From Viola odorata (Eukaryota; Streptophyta; Magnoliopsida; Malpighiales; Violaceae), in NCBI GenBank assembly GCA_963691705.1, contig OY829540.1:51248158-51312157 (forward strand): DNA of 64,000 nt. Reading direction: 5' to 3'. Under the pieces are notes generated by a model. That model saw only the letters and a program-made list of their open reading frames with translations. It did not search any database and was not told the DNA's origin. A program made the position numbers and the translations under genes. Positions 1-11,600 of the stretch are shown here, one piece after another (position 1 is the first letter of the stretch; every line of letters starts with the position of its first letter).

Positions 1-501
1 TTGCGGTGTCCCCGTTCGGATCTCAGGTTTACGTTTTCTGCATCGACTTCCGAGAATTGCGGTGTTCCCATTCAGATGTCAACTTTCAGTTTTCTGCATA
101 GAGGTTTGAGAATTGCGGTGTCCCCGTTCGGATCTCAGGTTTACGTTTCTGCATCGACTTCCGAGAATTGCGGTGTCCCCGTTCGGATGTCAACTTTCAT
201 TTTCTACATAGAGGTACGAGAATTGCGGTGTCCCCGTTCGGATCTCAGGTTTACGTTTTCTGCATCGACTTCCGAGAATTGCGGTGTCCCCATTCGGATC
301 TCATGTTTACGTTTTGTGCATCGACTTCCGAGAATTGCGGTGTCCCCGTTCCGATGTCAACTTTCAGTTTTCTGAATAGAGGTCCGAGAATTGCGGTGTC
401 CCCGTTCGCATGTCAACTTTCGTTTTCTACATAGAGGTTCAAGAATTGCGGTGTCCCCGTTCGGATCTTAGGTTTACATTTTCTGCATCGACTTTCGAGA
501 A
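1..501 (+). repeat. Partial P block (monomers 12-20), cut by the window start
   Basis: The window opens exactly at a core and contains nine monomers matching positions 12-20 of the P block. These include the diagnostic core GTTCCCATTCAG (monomer 13), the 55-bp A with ACGTTTCTGC (monomer 14), GTTCCGAT (monomer 18) and GTTCGCAT (monomer 19). The rest of the block lies upstream of the window. Confidence 0.9.
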
Positions 502-2895
502 TTGCGGTGTCCCCGTTCGGATGTCAACTTTCATTTTCTACATAGAGGTTCGAGAATTGCGGTGTCCCCGTTCGGATCTCAGGTTTACATTTTCTGCATC
601 GACTTCTTAGAATTGCGGTGTCCCCGTTCGGATCTTAGGTTTACGTTTTCTACATCGACTTCCGAGAATTGTGGTGTCCCCGTTCGGATGTCAACTTTCA
701 GTTTTCTGAATAGAGGTTCGAGAATTGCGGTGTCCCCGTTCGGATTTCAACTTTCATTTTCTACATAGAGGTTCGAGAATTGCGGTGTCCCGGTTCGGAT
801 CTCAGGTTTACGTTTTCTGCATCGACTTCCGAGAATTGTGGTGTCCCCGTTCGGATGTCAACTTTCAGTTTTCTGGATAGAGGTTTCAGAATTACGGTGT
901 CCCCGTTCGGATCTCAGGTTTACGTTTTGTGCATCGACTTCGGAGAATTGCGGTGTCCCCGTTCGGATCTCAGGTTTACGTTTTCTGCATCGACTTTCGA
1001 AAATTGCGGTGTCCCCGTTCGGATGTCAACTTTCATTTTCTACATAGAGGTACGAGAATTGCGGTATCCCCGTTCGGATCTCAAGTTTACGTTTTCTGCA
1101 TCGACTTCCGAGAATTGCGGTGTCCCCGTTCGGATCTCAGGTTTACGTTTTCTGCATCGACTTCCGAGAATTGCGGTGTTCCCATTCAGATGTCAACTTT
1201 CAGTTTTCTGCATAGAGGTTTGAGAATTGCGGTGTCCCCGTTCGGATCTCAGGTTTACGTTTTCTGCATCGACTTCCGAGAATTGCGGTGTCCCCGTTCG
1301 GATGTCAACTTTTAGTTTTCTGAATAGAGGCCCGAGAATTGCGGTGTCCCTATTCGGATGTCAACTTCATTTTCTACATAGAGGTTCGAGAATTGCGGTG
1401 TCCCCGATCGGATCTTAGGTTTACATTTTCTGCATCGACTTTCGAGAATTGCGGTGTCCCCGTTCGGATGTCAACTTTCATTTTCTACATAGAGGTTCGA
1501 GAATTGCGGTGTCCCCGTTCGGATCTCAGGTTTACATTTTCTGCATCGACTTCTTAGAATTGCGGTGTCCCCGTTCGGATCTTAGGTTTACATTTTCTAC
1601 ATCGACTTCCGAGAATTGTGGTGTCCCCGTTCGGATGTCAACTTTCAGTTTTCTGAATAGAGGTTTGAGAATTGCGGTGTGCCCGTTCGGATCTCAAGTT
1701 TACGTTTTCTACATCGACTTCCGAGAATTGCGGTGTCCCCATTCGGATGTCAACTTTCAGTTTCTGCATAGAGGTCCGAGAATTGCGGTGTCCCCGTTCG
1801 GATGTCAACTATCATTTTCTACAAAGAGGTTCGAGAATTGCGGTGTCCCTGTTCGGATCTCAGGTTTATGTTTTCTGCATCGACTTCCGAGAATTGCGGT
1901 GTCCCTGTTCGGATGTCAACTTTCAGTTTTCTGCATAGAGGTTTGAGAATTGCGGTGTCCCCATTCGGATCTCAGGTTTACGTTTTCTGCATCGACTTCC
2001 GAGAATTGCGGTGTCCCCGTTCGGATGTCAACTTTTAGTTTTCTGAATAGAGGTCCGAGAATTGCGGTGTCCCTATTCGGATGTCAACTTCATTTTCTAC
2101 ATAGAGGTTCGAGAATTGCGGTGTCCCCGTTCGGATCTTAGGTTTACATTTTCTGCATCGACTTTCGAGAATTGCGGTGTCCCCGTTCGGATGTCAACTT
2201 TCATTTTCTACATAGAGGTTCGAGAATTGCGGTGTCCCCGTTCGGATCTCAGGTTTACATTTTCTGCATCGACTTCTTAGAATTGCGGTGTCCCCGTTCG
2301 GATCTTAGGTTTACATTTTCTACATCGACTTCCGAGAATTGTGGTGTCCCCGTTCGGATGTCAACTTTCAGTTTTCTGAATAGAGGTTTGAGAATTGCGG
2401 TGTGCCCGTTCGGATCTCAAGTTTACGTTTTCTACATCGACTTCCGAGAATTGCGGTGTCCCCATTCGGATGTCAACTTTCAGTTTCTGCATAGAGGTCC
2501 GAGAATTGCGGTGTCCCCGTTCGGATGTCAACTATCATTTTCTACAAAGAGGTTCGAGAATTGCGGTGTCCCTGTTCGGATCTCAGGTTTATGTTTTCTG
2601 CATCGACTTCCGAGAATTGCGGTGTCCCTGTTCGGATGTCAACTTTCAGTTTTCTGCATAGAGGTTTGAGAATTGCGGTGTCCCCATTCGGATCTCATGT
2701 TTACGTTTTGTGCATCGACTTCCGAGAATTGCGGTGTCCCCGTTCCGATGTCAACTTTCAGTTTTCTGAATAGAGGTCCGAGAATTGCGGTGTCCCCGTT
2801 CGCATGTCAACTTTCGTTTTCTACATAGAGGTTCAAGAATTGCGGTGTCCCCGTTCGGATCTTAGGTTTACATTTTCTGCATCGACTTTCGAGAA
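502..2895 (+). repeat. Region I, first Q-R-R series (2,394 bp)
   Basis: Made of Q (502-1448), a 723-bp chimeric R (1449-2171) and a standard R (2172-2895). The two P blocks at 2896-5123 complete the unit, giving Q-R-R-P-P. The Q copy has the standard GGTTTCA and CTTCGGA marks near 885-945. Confidence 0.9.
1449..2171 (+). repeat. Chimeric R block with a Q-type 3' end (723 bp)
   Basis: Monomers 1-9 are R-type. From about 1950 the block switches to Q monomers 14-17: CTCAGG instead of CTCATG, then CAACTTTTAG, then the CCCTATTC core with the 54-bp CAACTTCATTTTC monomer. The short monomer explains 723 rather than 724 bp. This is a recombination or gene-conversion patch of about 222 bp from a neighbouring Q block. 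The next R (2172-2895) has the normal end. Confidence 0.85.
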
Positions 2896-2950
2896 TTGCG
2901 GTGTCCCCGTTCGGATGTCAACTTTCATTTTCTACATAGAGGTTCGAGAA
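2896..2950 (+). repeat. Type B1 monomer, exemplar (55 bp)
   Basis: This is the first monomer of a P block and the anchor I use for block starts. Its tail reads GTCAACTTTCATTTTC, then TACATAGAGGTTCGA. It is one base shorter than types A and B2 because the run is CATTTTC instead of CAGTTTTC. Variants include a 54-bp form (CAACTTCATTTTC) diagnostic of the Q block, GAGGTACGA endings, a TTTCAAC start, a GTAAAC start and a TTCTAC start. A and B tails differ far more from each other than the cores do. Confidence 0.95.
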
Positions 2951-3062
2951 TTGCGGTGTCCCCGTTCGGATCTCAGGTTTACATTTTCTGCATCGACTTC
3001 TTAGAATTGCGGTGTCCCCGTTCGGATCTTAGGTTTACGTTTTCTACATCGACTTCCGAGAA

Positions 3063-3118
3063 TTGTGGTGTCCCCGTTCGGATGTCAACTTTCAGTTTTC
3101 TGAATAGAGGTTCGAGAA
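3063..3118 (+). repeat. Type B2 monomer, exemplar (56 bp)
   Basis: Monomer 4 of a P block. The tail reads GTCAACTTTCAGTTTTC, then TGAATAGAGGTTCGA. Other B2 subtypes have TGCATAGAGGTTTGA, TGGATAGAGGTTTGA or TGAATAGAGGTCCGA. This copy shows the TTGTGG core variant (CpG to TpG) that marks monomer 4 in all block types. B2 has a B1-like tail but keeps the 56-bp length of A. It could be an A/B1 hybrid, but I cannot prove that from the sequence. Confidence 0.93.
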
Positions 3119-3508
3119 TTGCGGTGTCCCCGTTCGGATTTCAACTTTCATTTTCTACATAGAGGTTCGAGAATTGCGGTGTCCCGGTTCGGATCTCAGG
3201 TTTACGTTTTCTGCATCGACTTCCGAGAATTGTGGTGTCCCCGTTCGGATGTCAACTTTCAGTTTTCTGGATAGAGGTTTGAGAATTACGGTGTCCCCGT
3301 TCGGATCTCAGGTTTACGTTTTGTGCATCGACTTCTGAGAATTGCGGTGTCCCCGTTCGGATCTCAGGTTTACGTTTTCTGCATCGACTTTCGAAAATTG
3401 CGGTGTCCCCGTTCGGATGTCAACTTTCATTTTCTACATAGAGGTACGAGAATTGCGGTGTCCCCGTTCGGATCTCAGGTTTACGTTTTCTGCATCGACT
3501 TCCGAGAA

Positions 3509-3564
3509 TTGCGGTGTCCCCGTTCGGATCTCAGGTTTACGTTTTCTGCATCGACTTCCGAGAA
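3509..3564 (+). repeat. Type A monomer, exemplar (56 bp)
   Basis: Monomer 12 of a P block. After the common core it carries the tail CTCAGGTTTACG, then TTTTCTGCATCGACTTCC, then GAGAA leading into the next core. Recurrent A subtypes differ at a few sites: CTTAGG or CTCAAG or CTCATG at the tail start, ACATTTT for ACGTTTT, TTTTGTGCAT for TTTTCTGCAT, CTACATCG for CTGCATCG, and endings CTTTCGA, CTTCTTA, CTTCTGA or CTTCGGA. These subtypes sit at fixed positions in the higher-order units and identify each monomer. It contains six CpG sites, counting the junction, against about 3.75 expected from its base composition. Confidence 0.95.
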
Positions 3565-4009
3565 TTGCGGTGTTCCCATTCAGATGTCAACTTTCAGTTT
3601 TCTGCATAGAGGTTTGAGAATTGCGGTGTCCCCGTTCGGATCTCAGGTTTACGTTTCTGCATCGACTTCCGAGAATTGCGGTGTCCCCGTTCGGATGTCA
3701 ACTTTCATTTTCTACATAGAGGTACGAGAATTGCGGTGTCCCCGTTCGGATCTCAGGTTTACGTTTTCTGCATCGACTTCCGAGAATTGCGGTGTCCCCA
3801 TTCGGATCTCATGTTTACGTTTTGTGCATCGACTTCCGAGAATTGCGGTGTCCCCGTTCCGATGTCAACTTTCAGTTTTCTGAATAGAGGTCCGAGAATT
3901 GCGGTGTCCCCGTTCGCATGTCAACTTTCGTTTTCTACATAGAGGTTCAAGAATTGCGGTGTCCCCGTTCGGATCTTAGGTTTACATTTTCTGCATCGAC
4001 TTTCGAGAA

Positions 4010-5123
4010 TTGCGGTGTCCCCGTTCGGATGTCAACTTTCATTTTCTACATAGAGGTTCGAGAATTGCGGTGTCCCCGTTCGGATCTCAGGTTTACATTT
4101 TCTGCATCGACTTCTTAGAATTGCGGTGTCCCCGTTCGGATCTTAGGTTTACGTTTTCTACATCGACTTCCGAGAATTGTGGTGTCCCCGTTCGGATGTC
4201 AACTTTCAGTTTTCTGAATAGAGGTTCGAGAATTGCGGTGTCCCCGTTCGGATTTCAACTTTCATTTTCTACATAGAGGTTCGAGAATTGCGGTGTCCCG
4301 GTTCGGATCTCAGGTTTACGTTTTCTGCATCGACTTCCGAGAATTGTGGTGTCCCCGTTCGGATGTCAACTTTCAGTTTTCTGGATAGAGGTTTGAGAAT
4401 TACGGTGTCCCCGTTCGGATCTCAGGTTTACGTTTTGTGCATCGACTTCTGAGAATTGCGGTGTCCCCGTTCGGATCTCAGGTTTACGTTTTCTGCATCG
4501 ACTTTCGAAAATTGCGGTGTCCCCGTTCGGATGTCAACTTTCATTTTCTACATAGAGGTACGAGAATTGCGGTGTCCCCGTTCGGATCTCAGGTTTACGT
4601 TTTCTGCATCGACTTCCGAGAATTGCGGTGTCCCCGTTCGGATCTCAGGTTTACGTTTTCTGCATCGACTTCCGAGAATTGCGGTGTTCCCATTCAGATG
4701 TCAACTTTCAGTTTTCTGCATAGAGGTTTGAGAATTGCGGTGTCCCCGTTCGGATCTCAGGTTTACGTTTCTGCATCGACTTCCGAGAATTGCGGTGTCC
4801 CCGTTCGGATGTCAACTTTCATTTTCTACATAGAGGTACGAGAATTGCGGTGTCCCCGTTCGGATCTCAGGTTTACGTTTTCTGCATCGACTTCCGAGAA
4901 TTGCGGTGTCCCCATTCGGATCTCATGTTTACGTTTTGTGCATCGACTTCCGAGAATTGCGGTGTCCCCGTTCCGATGTCAACTTTCAGTTTTCTGAATA
5001 GAGGTCCGAGAATTGCGGTGTCCCCGTTCGCATGTCAACTTTCGTTTTCTACATAGAGGTTCAAGAATTGCGGTGTCCCCGTTCGGATCTTAGGTTTACA
5101 TTTTCTGCATCGACTTTCGAGAA
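4010..5123 (+). repeat. Second tandem P block (local duplication)
   Basis: The preceding 1,114-bp block is repeated directly, with the same monomer order and diagnostics. The first unit of region I therefore ends P-P where later units end with one P. The simplest explanation is an in-register tandem duplication of one block by unequal exchange. The same P-P arrangement recurs at 27738-29965. Confidence 0.9.
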
Positions 5124-6070
5124 TTGCGGTGTCCCCGTTCGGATGTCAACTTTCATTTTCTACATAGAGGTTCGAGAATTGCGGTGTCCCCGTTCGGATC
5201 TCAGGTTTACATTTTCTGCATCGACTTCTTAGAATTGCGGTGTCCCCGTTCGGATCTTAGGTTTACGTTTTCTACATCGACTTCCGAGAATTGTGGTGTC
5301 CCCGTTCGGATGTCAACTTTCAGTTTTCTGAATAGAGGTTCGAGAATTGCGGTGTCCCCGTTCGGATTTCAACTTTCATTTTCTACATAGAGGTTCGAGA
5401 ATTGCGGTGTCCCGGTTCGGATCTCAGGTTTACGTTTTCTGCATCGACTTCCGAGAATTGTGGTGTCCCCGTTCGGATGTCAACTTTCTGTTTTCTGGAT
5501 AGAGGTTTCAGAATTACGTTGTCCCCGTTCGGATCTCAGGTTTACGTTTTGTGCATCGACTTCGGAGAATTGCGGTGTCCCCGTTCGGATCTCAGGTTTA
5601 CGTTTTCTGCATCGACTTTCGAAAATTGCGGTGTCCCCGTTCGGATGTCAACTTTCATTTTCTACATAGAGGTACGAGAATTGCGGTATCCCCGTTCGGA
5701 TCTCAAGTTTACGTTTTCTGCATCGACTTCCGAGAATTGCGGTGTCCCCGTTCGGATCTCAGGTTTACGTTTTCTGCATCGACTTCCGAGAATTGCGGTG
5801 TTCCCATTCAGATGTCAACTTTCAGTTTTCTGCATAGAGGTTTGAGAATTGCGGTGTCCCCGTTCGGATCTCAGGTTTACGTTTTCTGCATCGACTTCCG
5901 AGAATTGCGGTGTCCCCGTTCGGATGTCAACTTTTAGTTTTCTGAATAGAGGCCCGAGAATTGCGGTGTCCCTATTCTGATGTCAACTTCATTTTCTACA
6001 TAGAGGTTCGAGAATTGCGGTGTCCCCGATCGGATCTTAGGTTTACATTTTCTGCATCGACTTTCGAGAA
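5124..6070 (+). repeat. Q block, reference copy (17 monomers, 947 bp)
   Basis: Order is B1 A A B2 B1 A B2 A A B1 A A B2 A B2 B1 A. Diagnostics are monomer 7 ending GGTTTCA, monomer 8 ending CTTCGGA, monomer 11 (GGTATCCC core and CTCAAG), monomer 15 (ACTTTTAG with GAGGCCCGA), monomer 16 (CCCTATTC core and the 54-bp B1) and monomer 17 (CCCGATCGG). Lengths sum as 3x55 + 54 + 13x56 = 947. Private changes in this copy are T for A at 5489, T for G at 5519 and T for G at 5978. Confidence 0.92.
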
Positions 6071-6794
6071 TTGCGGTGTCCCCGTTCGGATGTCAACTTT
6101 CATTTTCTACATAGAGGTTCGAGAATTGCGGTGTCCCCGTTCGGATCTCAGGTTTACATTTTCTGCATCGACTTCTTAGAATTGCGGTGTCCCCGTTCGG
6201 ATCTTAGGTTTACATTTTCTACATCGACTTCCGAGAATTGTGGTGTCCCCGTTCGGATGTCAACTTTCAGTTTTCTGAATAGAGGTTTGAGAATTGCGGT
6301 GTGCCCGTTCGGATCTCAAGTTTACGTTTTCTACATCGACTTCCGAGAATTGCGGTGTCCCCATTCGGATGTCAACTTTCAGTTTCTGCATAGAGGTCCG
6401 AGAATTGCGGTGTCCCCGTTCGGATGTCAACTATCATTTTCTACAAAGAGGTTCGAGAATTGCGGTGTCCCTGTTCGGATCTCAGGTTTATGTTTTCTGC
6501 ATCGACTTCCGAGAATTGCGGTGTCCCTGTTCGGATGTCAACTTTCAGTTTTCTGCATAGAGGTTTGAGAATTGCGGTGTCCCCATTCGGATCTCATGTT
6601 TACGTTTTGTGCATCGACTTCCGAGAATTGCGGTGTCCCCGTTCCGATGTCAACTTTCAGTTTTCTGAATAGAGGTCCGAGAATTGCGGTGTCCCCGTTC
6701 GCATGTCAACTTTCGTTTTCTACATAGAGGTTCAAGAATTGCGGTGTCCCCGTTCGGATCTTAGGTTTACATTTTCTGCATCGACTTTCGAGAA
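6071..6794 (+). repeat. R block, reference copy (13 monomers, 724 bp)
   Basis: Order is B1 A A B2 A B2 B1 A B2 A B2 B1 A. Diagnostics are monomer 5 (GGTGTGCCCG core with CTCAAG), monomer 6 (short B2, CAGTTTCTGC), monomer 7 (CAACTATC with CTACAAAGAGG), monomer 8 (CCCTGTTC core with TTTATG), monomer 9 (CCCTGTTC) and monomer 10 (CTCATG with TTTTGTGC). Monomers 10-13 match the end of P (17-20). R thus looks like a P-type head and tail with an R-specific middle. Confidence 0.92.
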
Positions 6795-8632
6795 TTGCGG
6801 TGTCCCCGTTCGGATGTCAACTTTCATTTTCTACATAGAGGTTCGAGAATTGCGGTGTCCCCGTTCGGATCTCAGGTTTACATTTTCTGCATCGACTTCT
6901 TAGAATTGCGGTGTCCCCGTTCGGATCTTAGGTTTACGTTTTCTACATCGACTTCCGATAATTGTGGTGTCCCCGTTCGGATGTCAACTTTCAGTTTTCT
7001 GAATAGAGGTTTGAGAATTGCGGTGTGCCCGTTCGGATCTCAAGTTTACGTTTTCTACATCGACTTCCGAGAATTGCGGTGTCCCCATTCGGATGTCAAC
7101 TTTCAGTTTCTGCATAGAGGTCCGAGAATTGCGGTGTCCCCGTTCGGATGTCAACTATCATTTTCTACAAAGAGGTTCGAGAATTGCGGTGTCCCTGTTC
7201 GGATCTCAGGTTTATGTTTTCTGCATCGACTTCCGAGAAGTGCGGTGTCCCTGTTCGGATGTCAACTTTCAGTTTTCTGCATAGAGGTTTGAGAATTGCG
7301 GTGTCCCCATTCGGATCTCATGTTTACGTTTTGTGCATCGACTTCCGAGAATTGCGGTGTCCCCGTTCCGATGTCAACTTTCAGTTTTCTGAATAGAGGT
7401 CCGAGAATTGCGGTGTCCCCGTTCGCATGTCAACTTTCGTTTTCTACATAGAGGTTCAAGAATTGCGGTGTCCCCGTTCGGATCTTAGGTTTACATTTTC
7501 TGCATCGACTTTCGAGAATTGCGGTGTCCCCGTTCGGATGTCAACTTTCATTTTCTACATAGAGGTTCGAGAATTGCGGTGTCCCCGTTCGGATCTCAGG
7601 TTTACATTTTCTGCATCGACTTCTTAGAATTGCGGTGTCCCCGTTCGGATCTTAGGTTTACGTTTTCTACATCGACTTCCGAGAATTGTGGTGTCCCCGT
7701 TCGGATGTCAACTTTCAGTTTTCTGAATAGAGGTTCGAGAATTGCGGTGTCCCCGTTCGGATTTCAACTTTCATTTTCTACATAGAGGTTCGAGAATTGC
7801 GGTGTCCCGGTTCGGATCTCAGGTTTACGTTTTCTGCATCGACTTCCGAGAATTGTGGTGTCCCCGTTCGGATGTCAACTTTCAGTTTTCTGGATAGAGG
7901 TTTGAGAATTACGGTGTCCCCGTTCGGATCTCAGGTTTACGTTTTGTGCATCGACTTCTGAGAATTGCGGTGTCCCCGTTCGGATCTCAGGTTTACGTTT
8001 TCTGCATCGACTTTCGAAAATTGCGGTGTCCCCGTTCGGATGTCAACTTTCATTTTCTACATAGAGGTACGAGAATTGCGGTGTCCCCGTTCGGATCTCA
8101 GGTTTACGTTTTCTGCATCGACTTCCGAGAATTGCGGTGTCCCCGTTCGGATCTCAGGTTTACGTTTTCTGCATCGACTTCCGAGAATTGCGGTGTTCCC
8201 ATTCAGATGTCAACTTTCAGTTTTCTGCATAGAGGTTTGAGAATTGCGGTGTCCCCGTTCGGATCTCAGGTTTACGTTTCTGCATCGACTTCCGAGAATT
8301 GCGGTGTCCCCGTTCGGATGTCAACTTTCATTTTCTACATAGAGGTACGAGAATTGCGGTGTCCCCGTTCGGATCTCAGGTTTACGTTTTCTGCATCGAC
8401 TTCCGAGAATTGCGGTGTCCCCATTCGGATCTCATGTTTACGTTTTGTGCATCGACTTCCGAGAATTGCGGTGTCCCCGTTCCGATGTCAACTTTCAGTT
8501 TTCTGAATAGAGGTCCGAGAATTGCGGTGTCCCCGTTCGCATGTCAACTTTCGTTTTCTACATAGAGGTTCAAGAATTGCGGTGTCCCCGTTCGGATCTT
8601 AGGTTTATATTTTCTGCATCGACTTTCGAGAA

Positions 8633-11600
8633 TTGCGGTGTCCCCGTTCGGATGTCAACTTTCATTTTCTACATAGAGGTTCGAGAATTGCGGTGTCCCC
8701 GTTCGGATCTCAGGTTTACATTTTCTGCATCGACTTCTTAGAATTGCGGTGTCCCCGTTCGGATCTTAGGTTTACGTTTTCTACATCGACTTCCGAGAAT
8801 TGTGGTGTCCCCGTTTGGATGTCAACTTTCAGTTTTCTGAATAGAGGTTCGAGAATTGCGGTGTCCCCGTTCGGATTTCAACTTTCATTTTCTACATAGA
8901 GGTTCGAGAATTGCGGTGTCCCGGTTCGGATCTCAGGTTTACGTTTTCTGCATCGACTTCCGAGAATTGTGGTGTCCCCGTTCGGATGTCAACTTTCAGT
9001 TTTCTGGATAGAGGTTTCAGAATTACGGTGTCCCCGTTCGGATCTCAGGTTTACGTTTTGTGCATCGACTTCGGAGAATTGCGGTGTCCCCGTTCGGATC
9101 TCAGGTTTACGTTTTCTGCATCGACTTTCGAAAATTGCGGTGTCCCCGTTCGGATGTCAACTTTCATTTTCTACATAGAGGTACGAGAATTGCGGTATCC
9201 CCGTTCGGATCTCAAGTTTACGTTTTCTGCATCGACTTCCGAGAATTGCGGTGTCCCCGTTCGGATCTCAGGTTTACGTTTTCTGCATCGACTTCCGAGA
9301 ATTGCGGTGTTCCCATTCAGATGTCAACTTTCAGTTTTCTGCATAGAGGTTTGAGAATTGCGGTGTCCCCGTTCGGATCTCAGGTTTACGTTTTCTGCAT
9401 CGACTTCCGAGAATTGCGGTGTCCCCGTTCGGATGTCAACTTTTAGTTTTCTGAATAGAGGCCCGAGAATTGCGGTGTCCCTATTCGGATGTCAACTTCA
9501 TTTTCTACATAGAGGTTCGAGAATTGCGGTGTCCCCGATCGGATCTTAGGTTTACATTTTCTGCATCGACTTTCGAGAATTGCGGTGTCCCCGTTCGGAT
9601 GTCAACTTTCATTTTCTACATAGAGGTTCGAGAATTGCGGTGTCCCCGTTCGGATCTCAGGTTTACATTTTCTGCATCGACTTCTTAGAATTGCGGTGTC
9701 CCCGTTCGGATCTTAGGTTTACGTTTTCTACATCGACTTCCGAGAATTGTGGTGTCCCCGTTCGGATGTCAACTTTCAGTTTTCTGAATAGAGGTTTGAG
9801 AATTGCGGTGTGCCCGTTCGGATCTCAAGTTTACGTTTTCTACATCGACTTCCGAGAATTGCGGTGTCCCCATTCGGATGTCAACTTTCAGTTTCTGCAT
9901 AGAGGTCCGAGAATTGCGGTGTCCCCGTTCGGATGTCAACTATCATTTTCTACAAAGAGGTTCGAGAATTGCGGTGTCCCTGTTCGGATCTCAGGTTTAT
10001 GTTTTCTGCATCGACTTCCGAGAATTGCGGTGTCCCTGTTCGGATGTCAACTTTCAGTTTTCTGCATAGAGGTTTGAGAATTGCGGTGTCCCCATTCGAA
10101 TCTCATGTTTACGTTTTGTGCATCGACTTCCGAGAATTGCGGTGTCCCCGTTCCGATGTCAACTTTCAGTTTTCTGAATAGAGGTCCGAGAATTGCGGTG
10201 TCCCCATTCGCATGTCAACTTTCGTTTTCTACATAGAGGTTCAAGAATTGCGGTGTCCCCGTTCGGATCTTAGGTTTACATTTTCTGCATCGACTTTCGA
10301 GAATTGCGGTGTCCCCGTTCGGATGTCAACTTTCATTTTCTACATAGAGGTTCGAGAATTGCGGTGTCCCCGTTCGGATCTCAGGTTTACATTTTCTGCA
10401 TCGACTTCTTAGAATTGCGGTGTCCCCGTTCGGATCTTAGGTTTACATTTTCTACATCGACTTCCGAGAATTGTGGTGTCCCCGTTCGGATGTCAACTTT
10501 CAGTTTTCTGAATAGAGGTTTGAGAATTGCGGTGTGCCCGTTCGGATCTCAAGTTTACGTTTTCTACATCGACTTCCGAGAATTGCGGTGTCCCCATTCG
10601 GATGTCAACTTTCAGTTTCTGCATAGAGGTCCGAGAATTGCGGTGTCCCCGTTCGGATGTCAACTATCATTTAATACAAAGAGGTTCGAGAATTGCGGTG
10701 TCCCTGTTCGGATCTCAGGTTTATGTTTTCTGCATCGACTTCCGAGAATTGCGGTGTCCCTGTTCGGATGTCAACTTTCAGTTTTCTGCATAGAGGTTTG
10801 AGAATTGCGGTGTCCCCATTCGGATCTCATGTTTACGTTTTGTGCATCGACTTCCGAGAATTGCGGTGTCCCCGTTCCGATGTCAACTTTCAGTTTTCTG
10901 AATAGAGGTCCGAGAATTGCGGTGTCCCCGTTCGCATGTCAACTTTCGTTTTCTACATAGAGGTTCAAGAATTGCGGTGTCCCCGTTCGGATCTTAGGTT
11001 TACATTTTCTGCATCGACTTTCGAGAATTGCGGTGTCCCCGTTCGGATGTCAACTTTCATTTTCTACATAGAGGTTCGAGAATTGCGGTGTCCCCGTTCG
11101 GATCTCAGGTTTACATTTTCTGCATCGACTTCTTAGAATTGCGGTGTCCCCGTTCGGATCTTAGGTTTACGTTTTCTACATCGACTTCCGAGAATTGTGG
11201 TGTCCCCGTTCGGATGTCAACTTTCAGTTTTCTGAATAGAGGTTCGAGAATTGCGGTGTCCCCGTTCGGATTTCAACTTTCATTTTCTACATAGAGGTTC
11301 GAGAATTGCGGTGTCCCGGTTCGGATCTCAGGTTTACGTTTTCTGCATCGACTTCCGAGAATTGTGGTGTCCCTGTTCGGATGTCAACTTTCAGTTTTCT
11401 GGATAGAGGTTTGAGAATTACGGTGTCCCCGTTCGGATCTCAGGTTTACGTTTTGTGCATCGACTTCTGAGAATTGCGGTGTCCCCGTTCGGATCTCAGG
11501 TTTACGTTTTCTGCATCGACTTTCGAAAATTGCGGTGTCCCCGTTCGGATGTCAACTTTCATTTTCTACATAGAGGTACGAGAATTGCGGTGTCCCCGTT

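Larger units (their letters stand above)
2896..4009 (+). repeat. P block, reference copy (20 monomers, 1,114 bp)
   Basis: Monomer order is B1 A A B2 B1 A B2 A A B1 A A B2 A B1 A A B2 B1 A. Six monomers are 55 bp and fourteen are 56 bp, giving exactly 1,114. Diagnostic positions are monomer 5 (TTTCAAC), 6 (GTCCCGG), 8 (TTACGG core), 10 (AAATTG), 13 (GTTCCCATTCAG), 14 (short A), 17 (CTCATG with TTTTGTGC), 18 (GTTCCGAT), 19 (GTTCGCAT) and 20 (CTTAGG with CTTTCGA). The first 13 positions share their layout with the Q block, so P and Q probably derive from one ancestor. Confidence 0.93.
5124..8632 (+). repeat. Canonical 63-monomer higher-order unit Q-R-R-P (3,509 bp), copy 1
   Basis: Internal boundaries are Q 5124-6070, R 6071-6794, R 6795-7518 and P 7519-8632. 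Block sizes 947+724+724+1114 give 3,509. Private changes include T at 6959 and G at 7240. In this unit the first R has ACATTTTC and the second ACGTTTTC in monomer 3, the reverse of later units. Confidence 0.92.
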
